Shown here: in pieces, positions 7,699 to 18,500 of the stretch | Position numbering within the stretch: the first letter of the stretch is position 1 | Layout: each line of letters opens with the position of its first letter | NCBI GenBank assembly: GCA_002346425.1 | Contig: DDZS01000065.1 | Span: 1-64,000, forward strand | DNA from: Alphaproteobacteria bacterium UBA3002 | GTDB lineage: Bacteria > Pseudomonadota > Alphaproteobacteria > Rickettsiales > UBA3002 | Reading direction: 5' to 3' | DNA length: 64,000 bases | Notes under the pieces: generated by a model | Told to the model about the DNA's origin: nothing | What the model saw: the letters and a program-made list of their open reading frames with translations, nothing else | Database searches by the model: none | Translations under genes and position numbers: made by a program

Positions 7699-9219
7699 AT
7701 GGCACGCGGGGTCATTACGTTGGTCGGGATTGGCCAATCCAATATGGTGGGCAACACTTTTTCTGGCGGCGACCTATCCACCGATACACGCATCAAAGCT
7801 TTTAATAGCGCCACTGGCGCATGGGAAACGGCGCGTATCGATATGCGGTTCGACGATACAGACGGGTTAAGCGGCGGGAATAACATGCTCTGGCAATTTG
7901 CCAAGCGCCTGCAAGCCGAAACCGGGGCGGAAATCCGTTTGGTGATTGATGGACATAACGGGGCGTCAATCACCGCCTGGAATGAAGACGAACGCGCGAC
8001 TGAGCATTATTCCGATATGCTAAGCAAATTGCGCCATGCTGGGGTGACAGAGGTGGATCATGTCGTATTTGCGCAAGGCGAAGCCGATGCAAATCATAGC
8101 GCCAGCGGCGTGAATAGCGCGGCGGCCTATCGCGCCACCATTCTGGACATGGTGGTGCGGCTCTTTGGAGAATCCTTTGCCAGTAGTGACATGCAATTTA
8201 TCATGCCGCAATTGGCGGAAAGCGCCAGTGCTACGCATGCCGACCGCAACGATGTCATCGCCGGACTGGATCACGATGGCGATGCCCGCACAACCGTTGC
8301 GAAAATCTATGGCCCGCGCGAAAGCATGTTTACTGCGCCAGACGCGCCGGATGGTGTGCACTGGACGGGTGAAGGTTTAACACGCATTGGGCAGGAAGCC
8401 CTTTGGCACGCGCATCTCAAAAGCCTGAATAACACGAACGAAGTAGCCGCCAGTCAGCAAGATATCCATACCGGTACCGATGGCGACGATAGCTTTACCT
8501 TTCATCAGGCGCGTGCCACCGAAACCTATACCGGCAATGGGCGCGACACGGTGATTTCCACCGGTCAGGGGCAAGACCACGTCTATCTAGGCGCCGGAGA
8601 CGATCAAGCCAGCACCGGCGTCGGCAACGACGTGCTATTCGGTGGCGATGGGCATGACTGGCTGCAAGGCGGCAATGGCGAAGACGCGCTTAGCGGCGAC
8701 GCCGGCAATGATTTACTCAGCGGCGGCAGCGGAAGCGACACGCTTTACGGCGGTGTGGGCGACGATATTTTGCTCGGCCTTTCGGGCAGCAACGCGTTAT
8801 ACGGCGGTTGGGGTAATGACTTCCTCTATGGCGGCATCAATAACGACTACCTTGCGGGTGGCGATGATGATGACCTGTTACGTGGCGGATTGGGTTTTGA
8901 TACATTAGAGGGCGGCGATGGCCGCGACCGACTCTATGCCAGCGGCAATGCCACCACACTCACTGGCGGGGCGGAAGGCGACTGGTTTATCCTGAACCCC
9001 CAGTTCATCGGCAGTCAGCATGTGACGACTATCACCGATTTTCAACCCAGTGATCGCATCCGCTTTGAAGGCTTCGACCGACTGCAACTGGAAAAGCTTG
9101 ATTTCGCAGCCCCGACGGTCGATGCCTTGCTCATCACAGGTTTCGGCGATCAGGCGTTGATACGGTTAGAGGGGTATTTCAACTATAGCGCAGAATGGTT
9201 TGAATTTATTACGCTCTAA
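7699..9219 (+). CDS. Secreted SGNH-type esterase with RTX calcium-binding repeats
   Basis: 506 residues in two parts. Residues 1-235 form an SGNH/sialate O-acetylesterase-like domain: nucleophile block GQSNM at 12-16, QGEAD at 126-130 (the WxQGE-type block), and catalytic Asp/His in DGVHWT at 218-223. Residues about 290-420 carry a run of RTX nonapeptides (GGxGxD type, e.g. [20 protein letters not shown] in part), followed by a C-terminal domain typical of type I secreted proteins. There is no N-terminal signal peptide, which fits type I export; transporter genes are not in this window. The likely substrate is an acetylated glycan, but this is inference. The start is supported by GGGAGAG. Confidence 0.85.
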   Translation: MARGVITLVGIGQSNMVGNTFSGGDLSTDTRIKAFNSATGAWETARIDMRFDDTDGLSGGNNMLWQFAKRLQAETGAEIRLVIDGHNGASITAWNEDERATEHYSDMLSKLRHAGVTEVDHVVFAQGEADANHSASGVNSAAAYRATILDMVVRLFGESFASSDMQFIMPQLAESASATHADRNDVIAGLDHDGDARTTVAKIYGPRESMFTAPDAPDGVHWTGEGLTRIGQEALWHAHLKSLNNTNEVAASQQDIHTGTDGDDSFTFHQARATETYTGNGRDTVISTGQGQDHVYLGAGDDQASTGVGNDVLFGGDGHDWLQGGNGEDALSGDAGNDLLSGGSGSDTLYGGVGDDILLGLSGSNALYGGWGNDFLYGGINNDYLAGGDDDDLLRGGLGFDTLEGGDGRDRLYASGNATTLTGGAEGDWFILNPQFIGSQHVTTITDFQPSDRIRFEGFDRLQLEKLDFAAPTVDALLITGFGDQALIRLEGYFNYSAEWFEFITL

Positions 9220-9222
9220 GCG

Positions 9223-10017
9223 CTAAATCCCGAAATTGCGTTCCCAGAATCCGGGTTGCGGAGGATACGGTTCCTGACGGCCAACCTCGTTATAGACGCA
9301 GACGATATAAGGTCCTTTACGCAGCGTCATCACATTCGAAACACGTTCCACTACGATATAATTGCCGCGCGTGCGGAAGTTGATCAGCTCTTCATTGCCT
9401 GCCGCGTCCACATTGAAAAAGGCGGGAACATCCGCATTTTTATCGGCAAATTCGAAATAGGTGAACTCGCCATCGTCAAAAATACGCAAGGGCGAAATCG
9501 TTTCCGATCCACGAATGGAGTATTGGAAATTATATTTATCGGGTTCCTTATTGAAATCCGGCACATCATCGTCTTCTTCATAGACAATCGTCGCGATGTC
9601 ATCTTCCGGATAGACGAAGCGCATCACAAACACCATCTCGCGATCGTCGATGTCCTCGGTTTCCCGCGCATGTAACTCGAAGTGATAGGTATGCTTATTG
9701 GTAATCACCGTCATATTGGTCAGCGCATCCTGCTCGATCGGCTTCAGGAAGATACGACTACCCGTCGGATTGATCAGCCAGGAAATCGAATCACCTACTG
9801 AGATCGTCTGAATTTCTTCGTCAGGTGAAAACTCAATACTCGATTGATAGCCATAATGGCCAATAAATTTGAAGACTTCGTTTTCACTATACCGCACGGT
9901 TTGCAAGCGGTGCTCCGTTGCGATGGGCCGCGGGGTTTGCAGGGCGAACGCTTCCGAACCGGCGATAAAAATCGTCAGAATCAGAAGAATCGCGGTGATA
10001 AAGCCTGCCTGTCTCAT
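9223..10017 (-). CDS. virB9: Type IV secretion outer-membrane-complex protein VirB9
   Basis: 264 residues with an N-terminal signal peptide (residues 1-25, hydrophobic core FITAILLILTIFIAG, ending in SEAFA). The N-terminal VirB9/CagX domain shows the family block EIQTISVGDSISWLINPTGSRIF (residues about 65-87; quoted in part) followed by LKP and NMTVITNKHTYHFEL. The C-terminal part has the TYFEF and RGNYIVVERV blocks that contact VirB7/VirB10. It lies 17 bp downstream of virB8 and is convergent with the esterase gene. No virB10, virB4 or virB11 is nearby, so the vir genes of this genome must be scattered. Confidence 0.88.
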   Translation of the reverse strand: MRQAGFITAILLILTIFIAGSEAFALQTPRPIATEHRLQTVRYSENEVFKFIGHYGYQSSIEFSPDEEIQTISVGDSISWLINPTGSRIFLKPIEQDALTNMTVITNKHTYHFELHARETEDIDDREMVFVMRFVYPEDDIATIVYEEDDDVPDFNKEPDKYNFQYSIRGSETISPLRIFDDGEFTYFEFADKNADVPAFFNVDAAGNEELINFRTRGNYIVVERVSNVMTLRKGPYIVCVYNEVGRQEPYPPQPGFWERNFGI

Positions 10018-10034
10018 TCCCCACCCTTATTGTT

Positions 10035-10778
10035 TTACGGTTGCATGACCTGCGGTTGAATCTGGTAGCTCAGCACCTTAAACTCTGGCTCCACCAGATC
10101 AAGCACATAATTGTCTTTGTCATCATCATATCGATTTTCTTCACGCAGGTCAGACCATTCGTAGCTAATCGTGGCCATCCAGTTGGTGCGCTCCCGCTCG
10201 TTACGCTCCACCCGCTCCTGCTCAAATTGGACCCGCGCGGTCAGCGGTTGAGAGTCTTCGATATACTGCACCGATTGCACGGTAATATTCAGCACGGCAT
10301 ATTTGCCGTACCGCCGAATCGGGCTGTTGCGATTGCTGGGGCTGATCTGTTGATCATAGGTCGAAAACACTTCCGGCACCGCATATTGGTAAATGAAATT
10401 ACGCCGCGTATTATATTCGCTTTCATTATAGGCTTCGTAATTTTTCACAAATTGCGTCAGATAGAAGCGTTGCATTGCGGCGTTAATCGGTTCGCGTGCC
10501 TGCCGTAAAGGTTCTAGGCGCAGCCGCCGATTCATCATGTCATCGGTAGTAGTGGGATAGAAAAACGGCCGTATATCCACGATCGGTAATAAGTTCACGA
10601 TGCCCATAAACGCGAAGACAAAAATAAACGAACAGATGGCGGTGATAATCAGGAAAAAAACGCGCTGTGAAATCGGCGCAACATAGATGCGGCTATACCA
10701 TTCGCGCGATTCGGTGAAATACTCACCGGAGTCGATCTCCTCGCGCATTTTTGCCATATCCACATCGTCTTTTGCCAT
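10035..10778 (-). CDS. virB8: Type IV secretion inner-membrane protein VirB8
   Basis: 248 residues: a short cytoplasmic N-terminus, one membrane segment at about 44-68 (FFLIITAICSFIFVFAFMGI), then a periplasmic VirB8 domain that begins with the NRRLRLEPL block and contains NFIYQYAVPEVFSTY and the YAVLNITVQSVQYI strand. The ATG at 10778 is preferred; a TTG at 10787 is the alternative. It is the first gene of a two-gene unit with virB9 and is divergent from a large exported cysteine-rich protein, with about 100 bp between them. Confidence 0.85.
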   Translation of the reverse strand: MAKDDVDMAKMREEIDSGEYFTESREWYSRIYVAPISQRVFFLIITAICSFIFVFAFMGIVNLLPIVDIRPFFYPTTTDDMMNRRLRLEPLRQAREPINAAMQRFYLTQFVKNYEAYNESEYNTRRNFIYQYAVPEVFSTYDQQISPSNRNSPIRRYGKYAVLNITVQSVQYIEDSQPLTARVQFEQERVERNERERTNWMATISYEWSDLREENRYDDDKDNYVLDLVEPEFKVLSYQIQPQVMQP

Positions 10779-10881
10779 AAAACTCAAAATGTTCGCGTTA
10801 TAGTAACATATGTGTCACATTTGAATGAAATTTGTGTTAAACTAGCCTATACAATAAAAAAGACGGATTGGGGAGCATCTT

Positions 10882-13800
10882 ATGTCGCGACTGTTAATCG
10901 TGATGCATATGGCGGTGCTACTGGCATTGCCTTCGATCAGCCATGCGCAAACGACCGATGAAGTGCGCAAGCCGAAGCTGAAATGCGTATCAAAAGAAAA
11001 AGTAACCGCAAATGGGAAAGAAATCCGTGGCCAGGCCGCAAGCGGCGTCTACGGCGCCTGCCCGGTTACCGAGGTCGCGCCCTTCAATTCTGTCAGTGGC
11101 AGTCCCTTCGACTATAACATGTGGAACGTGCTGGTTGACGCTGTGGACCCCGCGGATGGTGTGCCCTGGCGCTATAAGCCGGTCTTTGCGCGCAGCAATC
11201 TGAACGTGGCCGGGTCCGCGCTCGGCGATGTGACCTCCATTGCGCGCCTTGCGGGTGATGACAAATGCGAAGACACGCGCGTGGCTTGCGGCGATAAAAT
11301 TTACGATAAAGGCACCAATCCTTGTCTGTGGTATACCGAAGTCATGCAAATCGCCGCGATGGATTTGTTCAGCGACAGCACGCGGGGGTTCAGCCCCGGC
11401 CGGAATAAAGTGGTCGCTGGCCTGCCCGATGTCGTGTGTAAGCAGCAGGACAATATCGTTCAGGAAAAAGAGCCGTATCGCAATCAGGCCCGCGGCCTGA
11501 AAAACCCGATGGCTAAAGATGGTGATAATTTAAAGGCCGGCGACATCCTAGCCAGTTCGTTTAAAAAACTCGGTTCTGCCGATGGATTTAAAGAAGGCCA
11601 GATGTTTAAGGACATGCATAAGGAATTTCCTTATGAATCCTTATTCTTAGCCAATGATTTCAACAGCGAAACACAATATGCCGGTGTGCCCGGTGTTGGC
11701 GAGGCAAAGGCCGCGCCCACAAAAAATATCTACGATTTCCCATTCGATTTAGGCCAGCGTACCGAGCATCAACCCAAAGACCTGATGAAAAAGCTATTTC
11801 CGGATGCACATAAGCTGCTCAGCAACGACAATATGAGTCACTTTTTGGCGGGGCGCGAATGGCAGGGCTTAAAAGACTTTGGCAATAAAATGCCCTTTGG
11901 CAAAGGGTTTGACGCCTCTTATGCCACCAAGCCGTTTCAGGACATGCTGGAAAAACTGAAGGGCAAAAGCCTGACCGACTTACAGCTGAGTCGCTATAAA
12001 CGCATCAATGACCCGACCAACGCGTTTTCACCCTTCGACAAGTTGCTAATGTATCCGGTGGATTTACATTATTCTGCCGCAGTAAACCCTTCCAAAGCCA
12101 GCGCAAAAGCGGCTGCGCGTATGGGTGGCAGCGCTGCCGCCAAAGGCTCTGGCAACGTCAAAATCGGCTGGAACTTTCAGGATTACCCGAAGGGCTGGGG
12201 GAAAGACTACAGTAACGACGTCGAGCATGCGGTGCGCTGTTCCGGCAATAAAAGAGCCGAAGGTAGCGACAATCGTCCCGACAAATTTATCCTGACTAAC
12301 CTCCTCGTCCCTCGCTACGGTAAGGGGCACAATTCGATCATGAAGCGGATTACCTTTAACCGTTTGTGCAAAGCCAACGACCCCGTCGTAACGCCCCCAT
12401 GGTGTAAAGGTAGAAGCAGCAAAGGCTTAGAATATTTTGATGGAAAAGAAACCCGCATTAGCGACGGTCTTTGTAGCGGTTGCTGGACGAATTGTTGCTG
12501 GCGCGACAACATCAATTCGGAACGCCCACCGGCGCGCACCAATTGGAACGCCGCGCGCGATCCGGCGATGGAACTGGCAAAATGTATCAAATGCCCACCA
12601 TGGATCAACGACCATCCGGTGACCCCTTATATCGACAAGGTGCATAAAGAGATCGGGATTGATTACGAACCCGGCTGGATCACAGAGCGGATCGAAAAGG
12701 TCTGCGACGATATCGCGAAGCCAATGCCGCTCTTAAACAACAAAGAAATGTGCGATATTCGCGAATTGTACAAGCGGGGCGAAACTTTGAAGGGGCCGGA
12801 ACTCACCTTCTTCGGCCAATTCTCGGATAGTCGTCCCTACCCGGCTTTGCCGACTACAGGTAAAGAAATGAAAGAACGCCGTTGGAAACCTTCCGGCGGT
12901 AAGCCGCCTCTATTACCTGGGGCGGAAGAATATTGGGCCGACCGTCGCGATGGGTATTATGGTGATGGCGCCTATGTAGGACTCTGTAATTACCCGGCCA
13001 ACAAGCCCGATCCTCTTGTGGCACAAGTGCTTCCTGAGACCGAAGAAGGTGTAGATCGCCTGAGCTACGCCAGCGCTATCCTTGGCTTGCTGGAAGCCCG
13101 CGCCGCACCTTCTGGCGGTGGTTTAAAAACCGTGGGGCCAAGCTTCGGCGGGGTTGGCGATATGGCGGGTAAAGAGGGCTGCCCAAGTTCCGCCGCTCAC
13201 CCGATGTTTGGGGCGTTAGCAGGGGAAATTCTACTGCAGCATCGCACCAAGCACGAGTTAGGCTATTCCTGCGAACCGCATGAAGGGCGGCAGATGGGTA
13301 AAGGCGTCGCAGCCATGGTGGCCGATCTAGGTTCCGCTGCGATCAATATTCTCGCGAAAGATGCCGAAGGCAAAGACACCGGTATTCAGATTACCATGCC
13401 GTTTACCGATACCTATCGCGGGTGGATTTTCGCACAAGATGCCTCACAAGCCTTCCCGAATGGCGGTGGCGGCGAAAAGCCGACCATGAAAACCGGCATC
13501 GAAAAAATGCGTGAATATATTGACGATCCGGAAAAGGATCCGGCTGGTGCCATTGTGGTATTGGAAAAAGGCGGCGCACCGAGCAGTCCGGCCGCAGCCG
13601 CACGTATGGGATACGCCTCGGCCAAAGCCGCAGGCGGTGGTGGCGCAGTGGATGACGGTAAACCTGGTATGCGCACCGCTGTCGTGGTGTCGCAGGTCGG
13701 TGAAAACTTCTTCGATGCGTATCAGACGAATATCGGTCTCTGGCCCGACGCGCTGGGTAACAATAGCGGCTCCGGCGGACGCGTTCTTCGACGTTTCTAT

Positions 13801-14694
13801 AAAGAAGGCACCATGCCGCAGGCCTATAAAGATATGTATGCCAAGATCAAAGTCCCCACGCATTGCGCGGTGGCGGCCCAAAGCTCCGGCGTCTGCGAGT
13901 TGGACAATGAAACATGGGAAAATACGCAATGGTTCCACCCGGCAGATATGAAATATCCGGGGGATGAGGAAGCCACTGCGCGTATGGCCCCGGGCAGCGG
14001 TGCAGCAGCGAAGGCCGGTGGTGGTAGTATATGCGATTACGACCGCACCAAAACCTATCTGATCGAACCGAAAAAACTCTTCGACGCGATCGCTAAAGGG
14101 GACCGCCCATGCCGCAACTGGCTTAAAAAAGGTGGCTATAGCATTAATACCGGCGGTACCGGCAGCGTGCAAATGGGCGAGTTGATCAAACCCTTCACCG
14201 GCCCACCAATGAATGCGATGCAGCCTGTCACAGGTACCGGCGATAATACACTTAACCTGCAAGACTTGTTGCGACAACTTGGCGGCTTATTAGGAGGCGG
14301 CGCGATGGGTGGCGGTGCCGGTGGTCTGAACGGTGTATTCAACAACGCCCAAGGTGAGAATGGCGATGCGGAAAACACCGCAGAAGGGTTTGGATTTGCT
14401 GGCCCTGACATTAAACAGCGCCTGACCGAACTCGATCCGCTCTATCCGGCCTATGATTTGCTCAATATTGGTAAAAACGGCTTTGACCTGACTAAGCTGG
14501 AAACTGATACCGATACGGTGGCAACACTCTTCCCGGCAGTAACCAATATTCCAGTCGTGCCGATCGCATCGCCGGATCATAAGATGGTTTCGTGCGAAGT
14601 AGTGTTGGAAATTTCGGTGATTCCGCGGCCGCTCTATGAGCTATGTCGGTATTATGTCGACCTAAGCGAGCATGACTTCACGGTGATCGACTAA
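10882..14694 (+). CDS. Giant exported cysteine-rich protein of unknown function, beside virB8-virB9
   Basis: 1270 residues with a clear signal peptide (MSRLLIVMHMAVLLALPSI, cleavage after SHA at residue 22). It has 26 cysteines, including a dense cluster near residues 530-575 with CSGCWTNCCW and CIKCPPW, so disulfide bonding in the periplasm or outside is likely. Three Ala/Gly/Lys-rich linkers, each with an ARM motif (about residues 410, 907 and 1033), separate larger folded-looking blocks. A Gly-rich stretch (GGLLGGGAMGGGAGG) lies near 1135-1150. No membrane segment apart from the signal. I do not recognise the family. Because it is divergent from virB8-virB9, it may be a secretion-apparatus or surface component or a substrate; that is inference. 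The last 33 bp overlap the murU-like gene on the other strand. Confidence 0.8.
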   Translation: MSRLLIVMHMAVLLALPSISHAQTTDEVRKPKLKCVSKEKVTANGKEIRGQAASGVYGACPVTEVAPFNSVSGSPFDYNMWNVLVDAVDPADGVPWRYKPVFARSNLNVAGSALGDVTSIARLAGDDKCEDTRVACGDKIYDKGTNPCLWYTEVMQIAAMDLFSDSTRGFSPGRNKVVAGLPDVVCKQQDNIVQEKEPYRNQARGLKNPMAKDGDNLKAGDILASSFKKLGSADGFKEGQMFKDMHKEFPYESLFLANDFNSETQYAGVPGVGEAKAAPTKNIYDFPFDLGQRTEHQPKDLMKKLFPDAHKLLSNDNMSHFLAGREWQGLKDFGNKMPFGKGFDASYATKPFQDMLEKLKGKSLTDLQLSRYKRINDPTNAFSPFDKLLMYPVDLHYSAAVNPSKASAKAAARMGGSAAAKGSGNVKIGWNFQDYPKGWGKDYSNDVEHAVRCSGNKRAEGSDNRPDKFILTNLLVPRYGKGHNSIMKRITFNRLCKANDPVVTPPWCKGRSSKGLEYFDGKETRISDGLCSGCWTNCCWRDNINSERPPARTNWNAARDPAMELAKCIKCPPWINDHPVTPYIDKVHKEIGIDYEPGWITERIEKVCDDIAKPMPLLNNKEMCDIRELYKRGETLKGPELTFFGQFSDSRPYPALPTTGKEMKERRWKPSGGKPPLLPGAEEYWADRRDGYYGDGAYVGLCNYPANKPDPLVAQVLPETEEGVDRLSYASAILGLLEARAAPSGGGLKTVGPSFGGVGDMAGKEGCPSSAAHPMFGALAGEILLQHRTKHELGYSCEPHEGRQMGKGVAAMVADLGSAAINILAKDAEGKDTGIQITMPFTDTYRGWIFAQDASQAFPNGGGGEKPTMKTGIEKMREYIDDPEKDPAGAIVVLEKGGAPSSPAAAARMGYASAKAAGGGGAVDDGKPGMRTAVVVSQVGENFFDAYQTNIGLWPDALGNNSGSGGRVLRRFYKEGTMPQAYKDMYAKIKVPTHCAVAAQSSGVCELDNETWENTQWFHPADMKYPGDEEATARMAPGSGAAAKAGGGSICDYDRTKTYLIEPKKLFDAIAKGDRPCRNWLKKGGYSINTGGTGSVQMGELIKPFTGPPMNAMQPVTGTGDNTLNLQDLLRQLGGLLGGGAMGGGAGGLNGVFNNAQGENGDAENTAEGFGFAGPDIKQRLTELDPLYPAYDLLNIGKNGFDLTKLETDTDTVATLFPAVTNIPVVPIASPDHKMVSCEVVLEISVIPRPLYELCRYYVDLSEHDFTVID

Positions 14695-15375
14695 ATAAGC
14701 TTCGGCCTGGGCTAACCCATCCGGATCGCCGATATGCAGCCAATCGCCGTCATGCACAACGGCGGTGATACGCCCTTCGGCTAACAAGCGGTTGTAGATG
14801 ACGTTCATCGAAAACGCGCCCTCTGGCGCATGGACGAAGGCTCGCGGATGCAATAATTGCAGCCCGGTGAACACATAAGGCGCATGCGGCGCTTCGCCGC
14901 GGCGCGCCAGCTCTCCATCATTCAAGGTAAAATCCCCCGCCCCGTCATAACCGCGGGCGTGCTCACGCGGCACCAGGGTTAACACGGCGTCCACTTCCTT
15001 ATGCATCGCATCAGCCATGCGCGTCACCAACTGCGCTTGCGGGTCAATGCATAACGCATCACTATTAGCCACGACGAATGGCGCTTCGCCCAATTGCGGC
15101 AAGGCATGGCGAATTCCGCCACCCGTTTCTAGCAGTTCCGCCTCGTAAAGCGCTGTTACCTGCGGCATAGCCTCAACATATTCCTGAATCTGCTCCGCCA
15201 GATAATGCGTATTCACTACCAGCTTCGACACCCCGTAACCACGCATCGCCTGCATATGCCAGCCGAGCAGTGGCGTTCCCGCCAGTTCAATCATCGGCTT
15301 TGGTGTGGCAAGCGTCAGGGGTCGCATCCGCGCCCCCAGTCCGGCGGCCAAAATCATTCCATGGGTAATCTGCAT
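14662..15375 (-). CDS. murU: Nucleotidyltransferase, MurU-like (N-acetylmuramate 1-phosphate uridylyltransferase)
   Basis: 237 residues from the ATG at 15375; a longer frame begins at a TTG (15411) without support. The Rossmann-type nucleotidyltransferase signature ILAAGLGARMRPLT sits at residues 8-21, followed by KPMIELAGTPLLGWH. The acidic metal site is NSDAL near residue 102 and the second Asp is in the HIGDPDGL block near the C-terminus. MurU recycles cell-wall MurNAc to UDP-MurNAc. In many relatives amgK lies next to it, but not here, so a different sugar nucleotide product is possible. Convergent overlap of 33 bp with the cysteine-rich exported protein gene. Confidence 0.8.
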   Translation of the reverse strand: MQITHGMILAAGLGARMRPLTLATPKPMIELAGTPLLGWHMQAMRGYGVSKLVVNTHYLAEQIQEYVEAMPQVTALYEAELLETGGGIRHALPQLGEAPFVVANSDALCIDPQAQLVTRMADAMHKEVDAVLTLVPREHARGYDGAGDFTLNDGELARRGEAPHAPYVFTGLQLLHPRAFVHAPEGAFSMNVIYNRLLAEGRITAVVHDGDWLHIGDPDGLAQAEAYLVDHREVMLA

Positions 15376-15503
15376 GAATCTATCATGCGTCAGCGCGGCT
15401 GGCCGGAGCAATCATAGCATGCTTTTTGCTAACAAGTGGAAAGTCCCGTCTTGCGGCTTTGCAAGCGCGCGGCTGCATGCTAAGGCTAGAGGACAGAGAG
15501 GCT

Positions 15504-18500
15504 ATGAAGAACAAGATATTGGGCATAGGGGCGGCATTACTGCTGTATTTGCCGGTGAGCGCGTTTGCCGCGCTGACGCCGGAGATTTCCGTACGCCAGC
15601 AGTCCGATTTCACACGGGTTTTGTTTAGTTGGCCGGAGAAAGTGCGCTTCAAAGTCGCCCCGTCGGGCGATAAAGTGACCCTCGAATTCTCGGAAGCTGC
15701 CACGCTGGACACCGCGCGGATTCGCTCAGCCCTTGGCGCGCGGCTGCAAGCGGCACAGGTCACCGATAATGGCCGCAAACTCGTGCTCGATTTTGATCAG
15801 CCTTACCGCATACGCCATTTTATTAGCGGCAATGCGAATGGCATCGACATTATGGATGCGGATACCCCGCCGCCCTCGCCCATTGTCCCACCGCCTGAAC
15901 CGATTGCCGAAGCTAAGCCCCCCGCTCCGCCCCCAGCCCCGAAACCGAAGCCAGCAGTGCCGGAAGAAACCGCGGCAACGCCCACCGTTCCATTAACTCA
16001 GCCTGCGCCAGCACCGGAAGCGCCCGCGGCTGAAACGCCTGCGCCTGCCGAGCATGAGCCGATTGCTGAAGCCGCAGAGCCTGAAGCAACAGCCGCGCCC
16101 GAAGCACCAGCCTCGCAACCGAACGCCCCCGTACCGGAAACAACCGATCCGTTTGCCGCAAATGAGCCGGAAGCAGCAGTCAAGGCCGAGCTGGAAGCGC
16201 CCGAACAGATCGAAATCATAGAAGAGGAACCCGCCGAACCTGCGCCAGTCGCAGAAGTCACCGAAACCGGCGGTGATTACCCCTTCCTGGTCACCACCAA
16301 TCTGCTACCGACGATGACGGAAATTCGATTCCCCTGGCGCGAGCGCGTCGCCGCAGCGACCTTCCTCCGCGGCGATGCCATCTGGATTGTGTTTAACAAA
16401 CATAAAGCGCTGAACATGACGCTGCTAAAAAGCATCATGCCCGCGTCGGTCCTGCAAGTCGATGAAGTTGCCGTCCCAAATCACACCGTATTGCGCCTGA
16501 CCACCGATGGCACGATTTTCCCGAAGATGGTACAGCCCGAACGTTCCGGCGAGTGGCATGTCGTACTGTCCGTCTATAAACAAGTGCCGCCCGTCCCACT
16601 ACCGATTGAACGCCGCGGGTTAGAGCGCGATAATCCGTCATTGTTTATTCCCACGCTGCAATATGCCAAGCCGGTCACCATTTCCGACCCCGTAATTGGC
16701 GATGCCATGCGCATCGCGGCGGTCTATACACCCGGTGCCGGCATCTATCCCGCGCGCGATTATCCGCAGGTGCATCTGCCTGCGACCGCGCAAGGCGTGG
16801 TGGCTATTCCCAAAACCGATTTACTACGTTTTCGCACTTCGCGTTCCGGCTTCATCATCGATAGCAAGGAAGGCTTAGCGCTTTCCAAAGAACTGCCGGA
16901 ACTGAAACTGGCCGAGCTGGAAGTCCTCGGCGGCGATGACGCGACCTGGTTCCCGTGGGACCGCTGGAATCCTGAGCCGGACAGCTTTATGGAAGCGCGT
17001 GCTAAATTGCAGCAAGCCATGGTCGGTAGCGCAGGCATCCGTTCAACCAGCCTGCAATTGAAACTCGCCGAACTCTATTTGTCCGAAGGTCTTGCCGCCG
17101 AAGCATTGTCATTCTTGAATTTGATTGAAGAGCAAGACCCGGGTTTTTTCAAAGAACGCAAATTGCAGGCTTATCGTGGCGCGGCTAAGTTTTTAATGGA
17201 TCGATATGACGAAGCCAAAACCGCCTTCAGCGCCGAAGAACTGGCCAGCGACGATGAACGCAAACTCTGGCTCGATGCTTTGAAGATTTTCGAAGAGAGC
17301 CGCCCGCGCTTCGATTACGTCGATTACTATACGCGCTATATTCAGTATTACCCACCAGCTTTGCGCGACAAACTGGCAATTGTCGCTGCGGATAATTACA
17401 TCAACCGCAAAAGCTATAGCCGCGCGATGACGACGTTAGAAACCATCGGCGCGTTGGAAGAAACCGATGAGCGCATGCCCTATATCGACTTCCTGATTGG
17501 CAAAATCGCCCAGAAAAAAGGCCAGATTAAAACCGCGCAGGAAATCTGGGAACCGTTGACCAAGCAGGATAAAGACCGCTTCGTGCGCGCCCGCGCCGAG
17601 TTTGCGCTGGTGACCATGCTGCTGGATGAAGAACTGATCGACCGCGAAGAAGCGATTGAGCGGCTGGATACCTTGCGGGTGGTCTGGCGCGGTGATTCGC
17701 TGGAGATGAATCTACTGAATTACCTCGGCTCGCTTTACATGCAAGAGGAACGCTATATCGAGGGTTTGCGCGCATGGAATGAATTGATCGAGCAATTCCC
17801 TACGGCCGAGGTTGCGCCCGATATTGCGCGTGAAATGGCCTCGATCTTCAAGCAATTGTTCAGCAAAGGTGAGGCGGATAAGCTCACGCCGCTGGAAGCG
17901 CTGGCTTTGTTCTACGAATTCAAACGCCTGATTCCGATAGGCGAAGAAGGCGACGTTATGGTGCAGGACTTAGCCGACCGTCTGGCCAAGGTTGACCTGC
18001 TGCATCGCGCGGCAGAGCTGCTGGAGCACCAAATCGCTTTCCGTCAGGATAAGCAGGCACGCAGTAAACTTGGGTCACGGTTGGCGATGATTTACCTGCT
18101 CAATGGCGAGCCGAAAAAATCGCTCGAAACACTGGAAGTCACCAATTACGGCGAAAATCCGGCCGAGTTGCGCCAACGCCGCCAGCGTATTGCCGCGATG
18201 GCTTTCGCCTCCACCGGTGAACCGCAACGCGGCGTCGACATGCTCGAAGGCGATCCCAGCCGCGAAGCGCAGCTGGTGCGTTTAAACCTATATTGGCAAA
18301 TGCGCGAATGGCGCAACGTCATTCGTTCCGGTGAAGCGCTGATGGGCATCCGCCCGGACGTGACCGCGCCGCTGACTCAACAGGAAAGCGAAGTCATGCT
18401 GCAACTCGCCATCGCCTATATGTTCGAGCGCGAGAATGACCAGCTCGCCTACCTGCGCGATGTGTTCGGCCCGCTAATGCCCGATGGTCCGAATAAAGAA

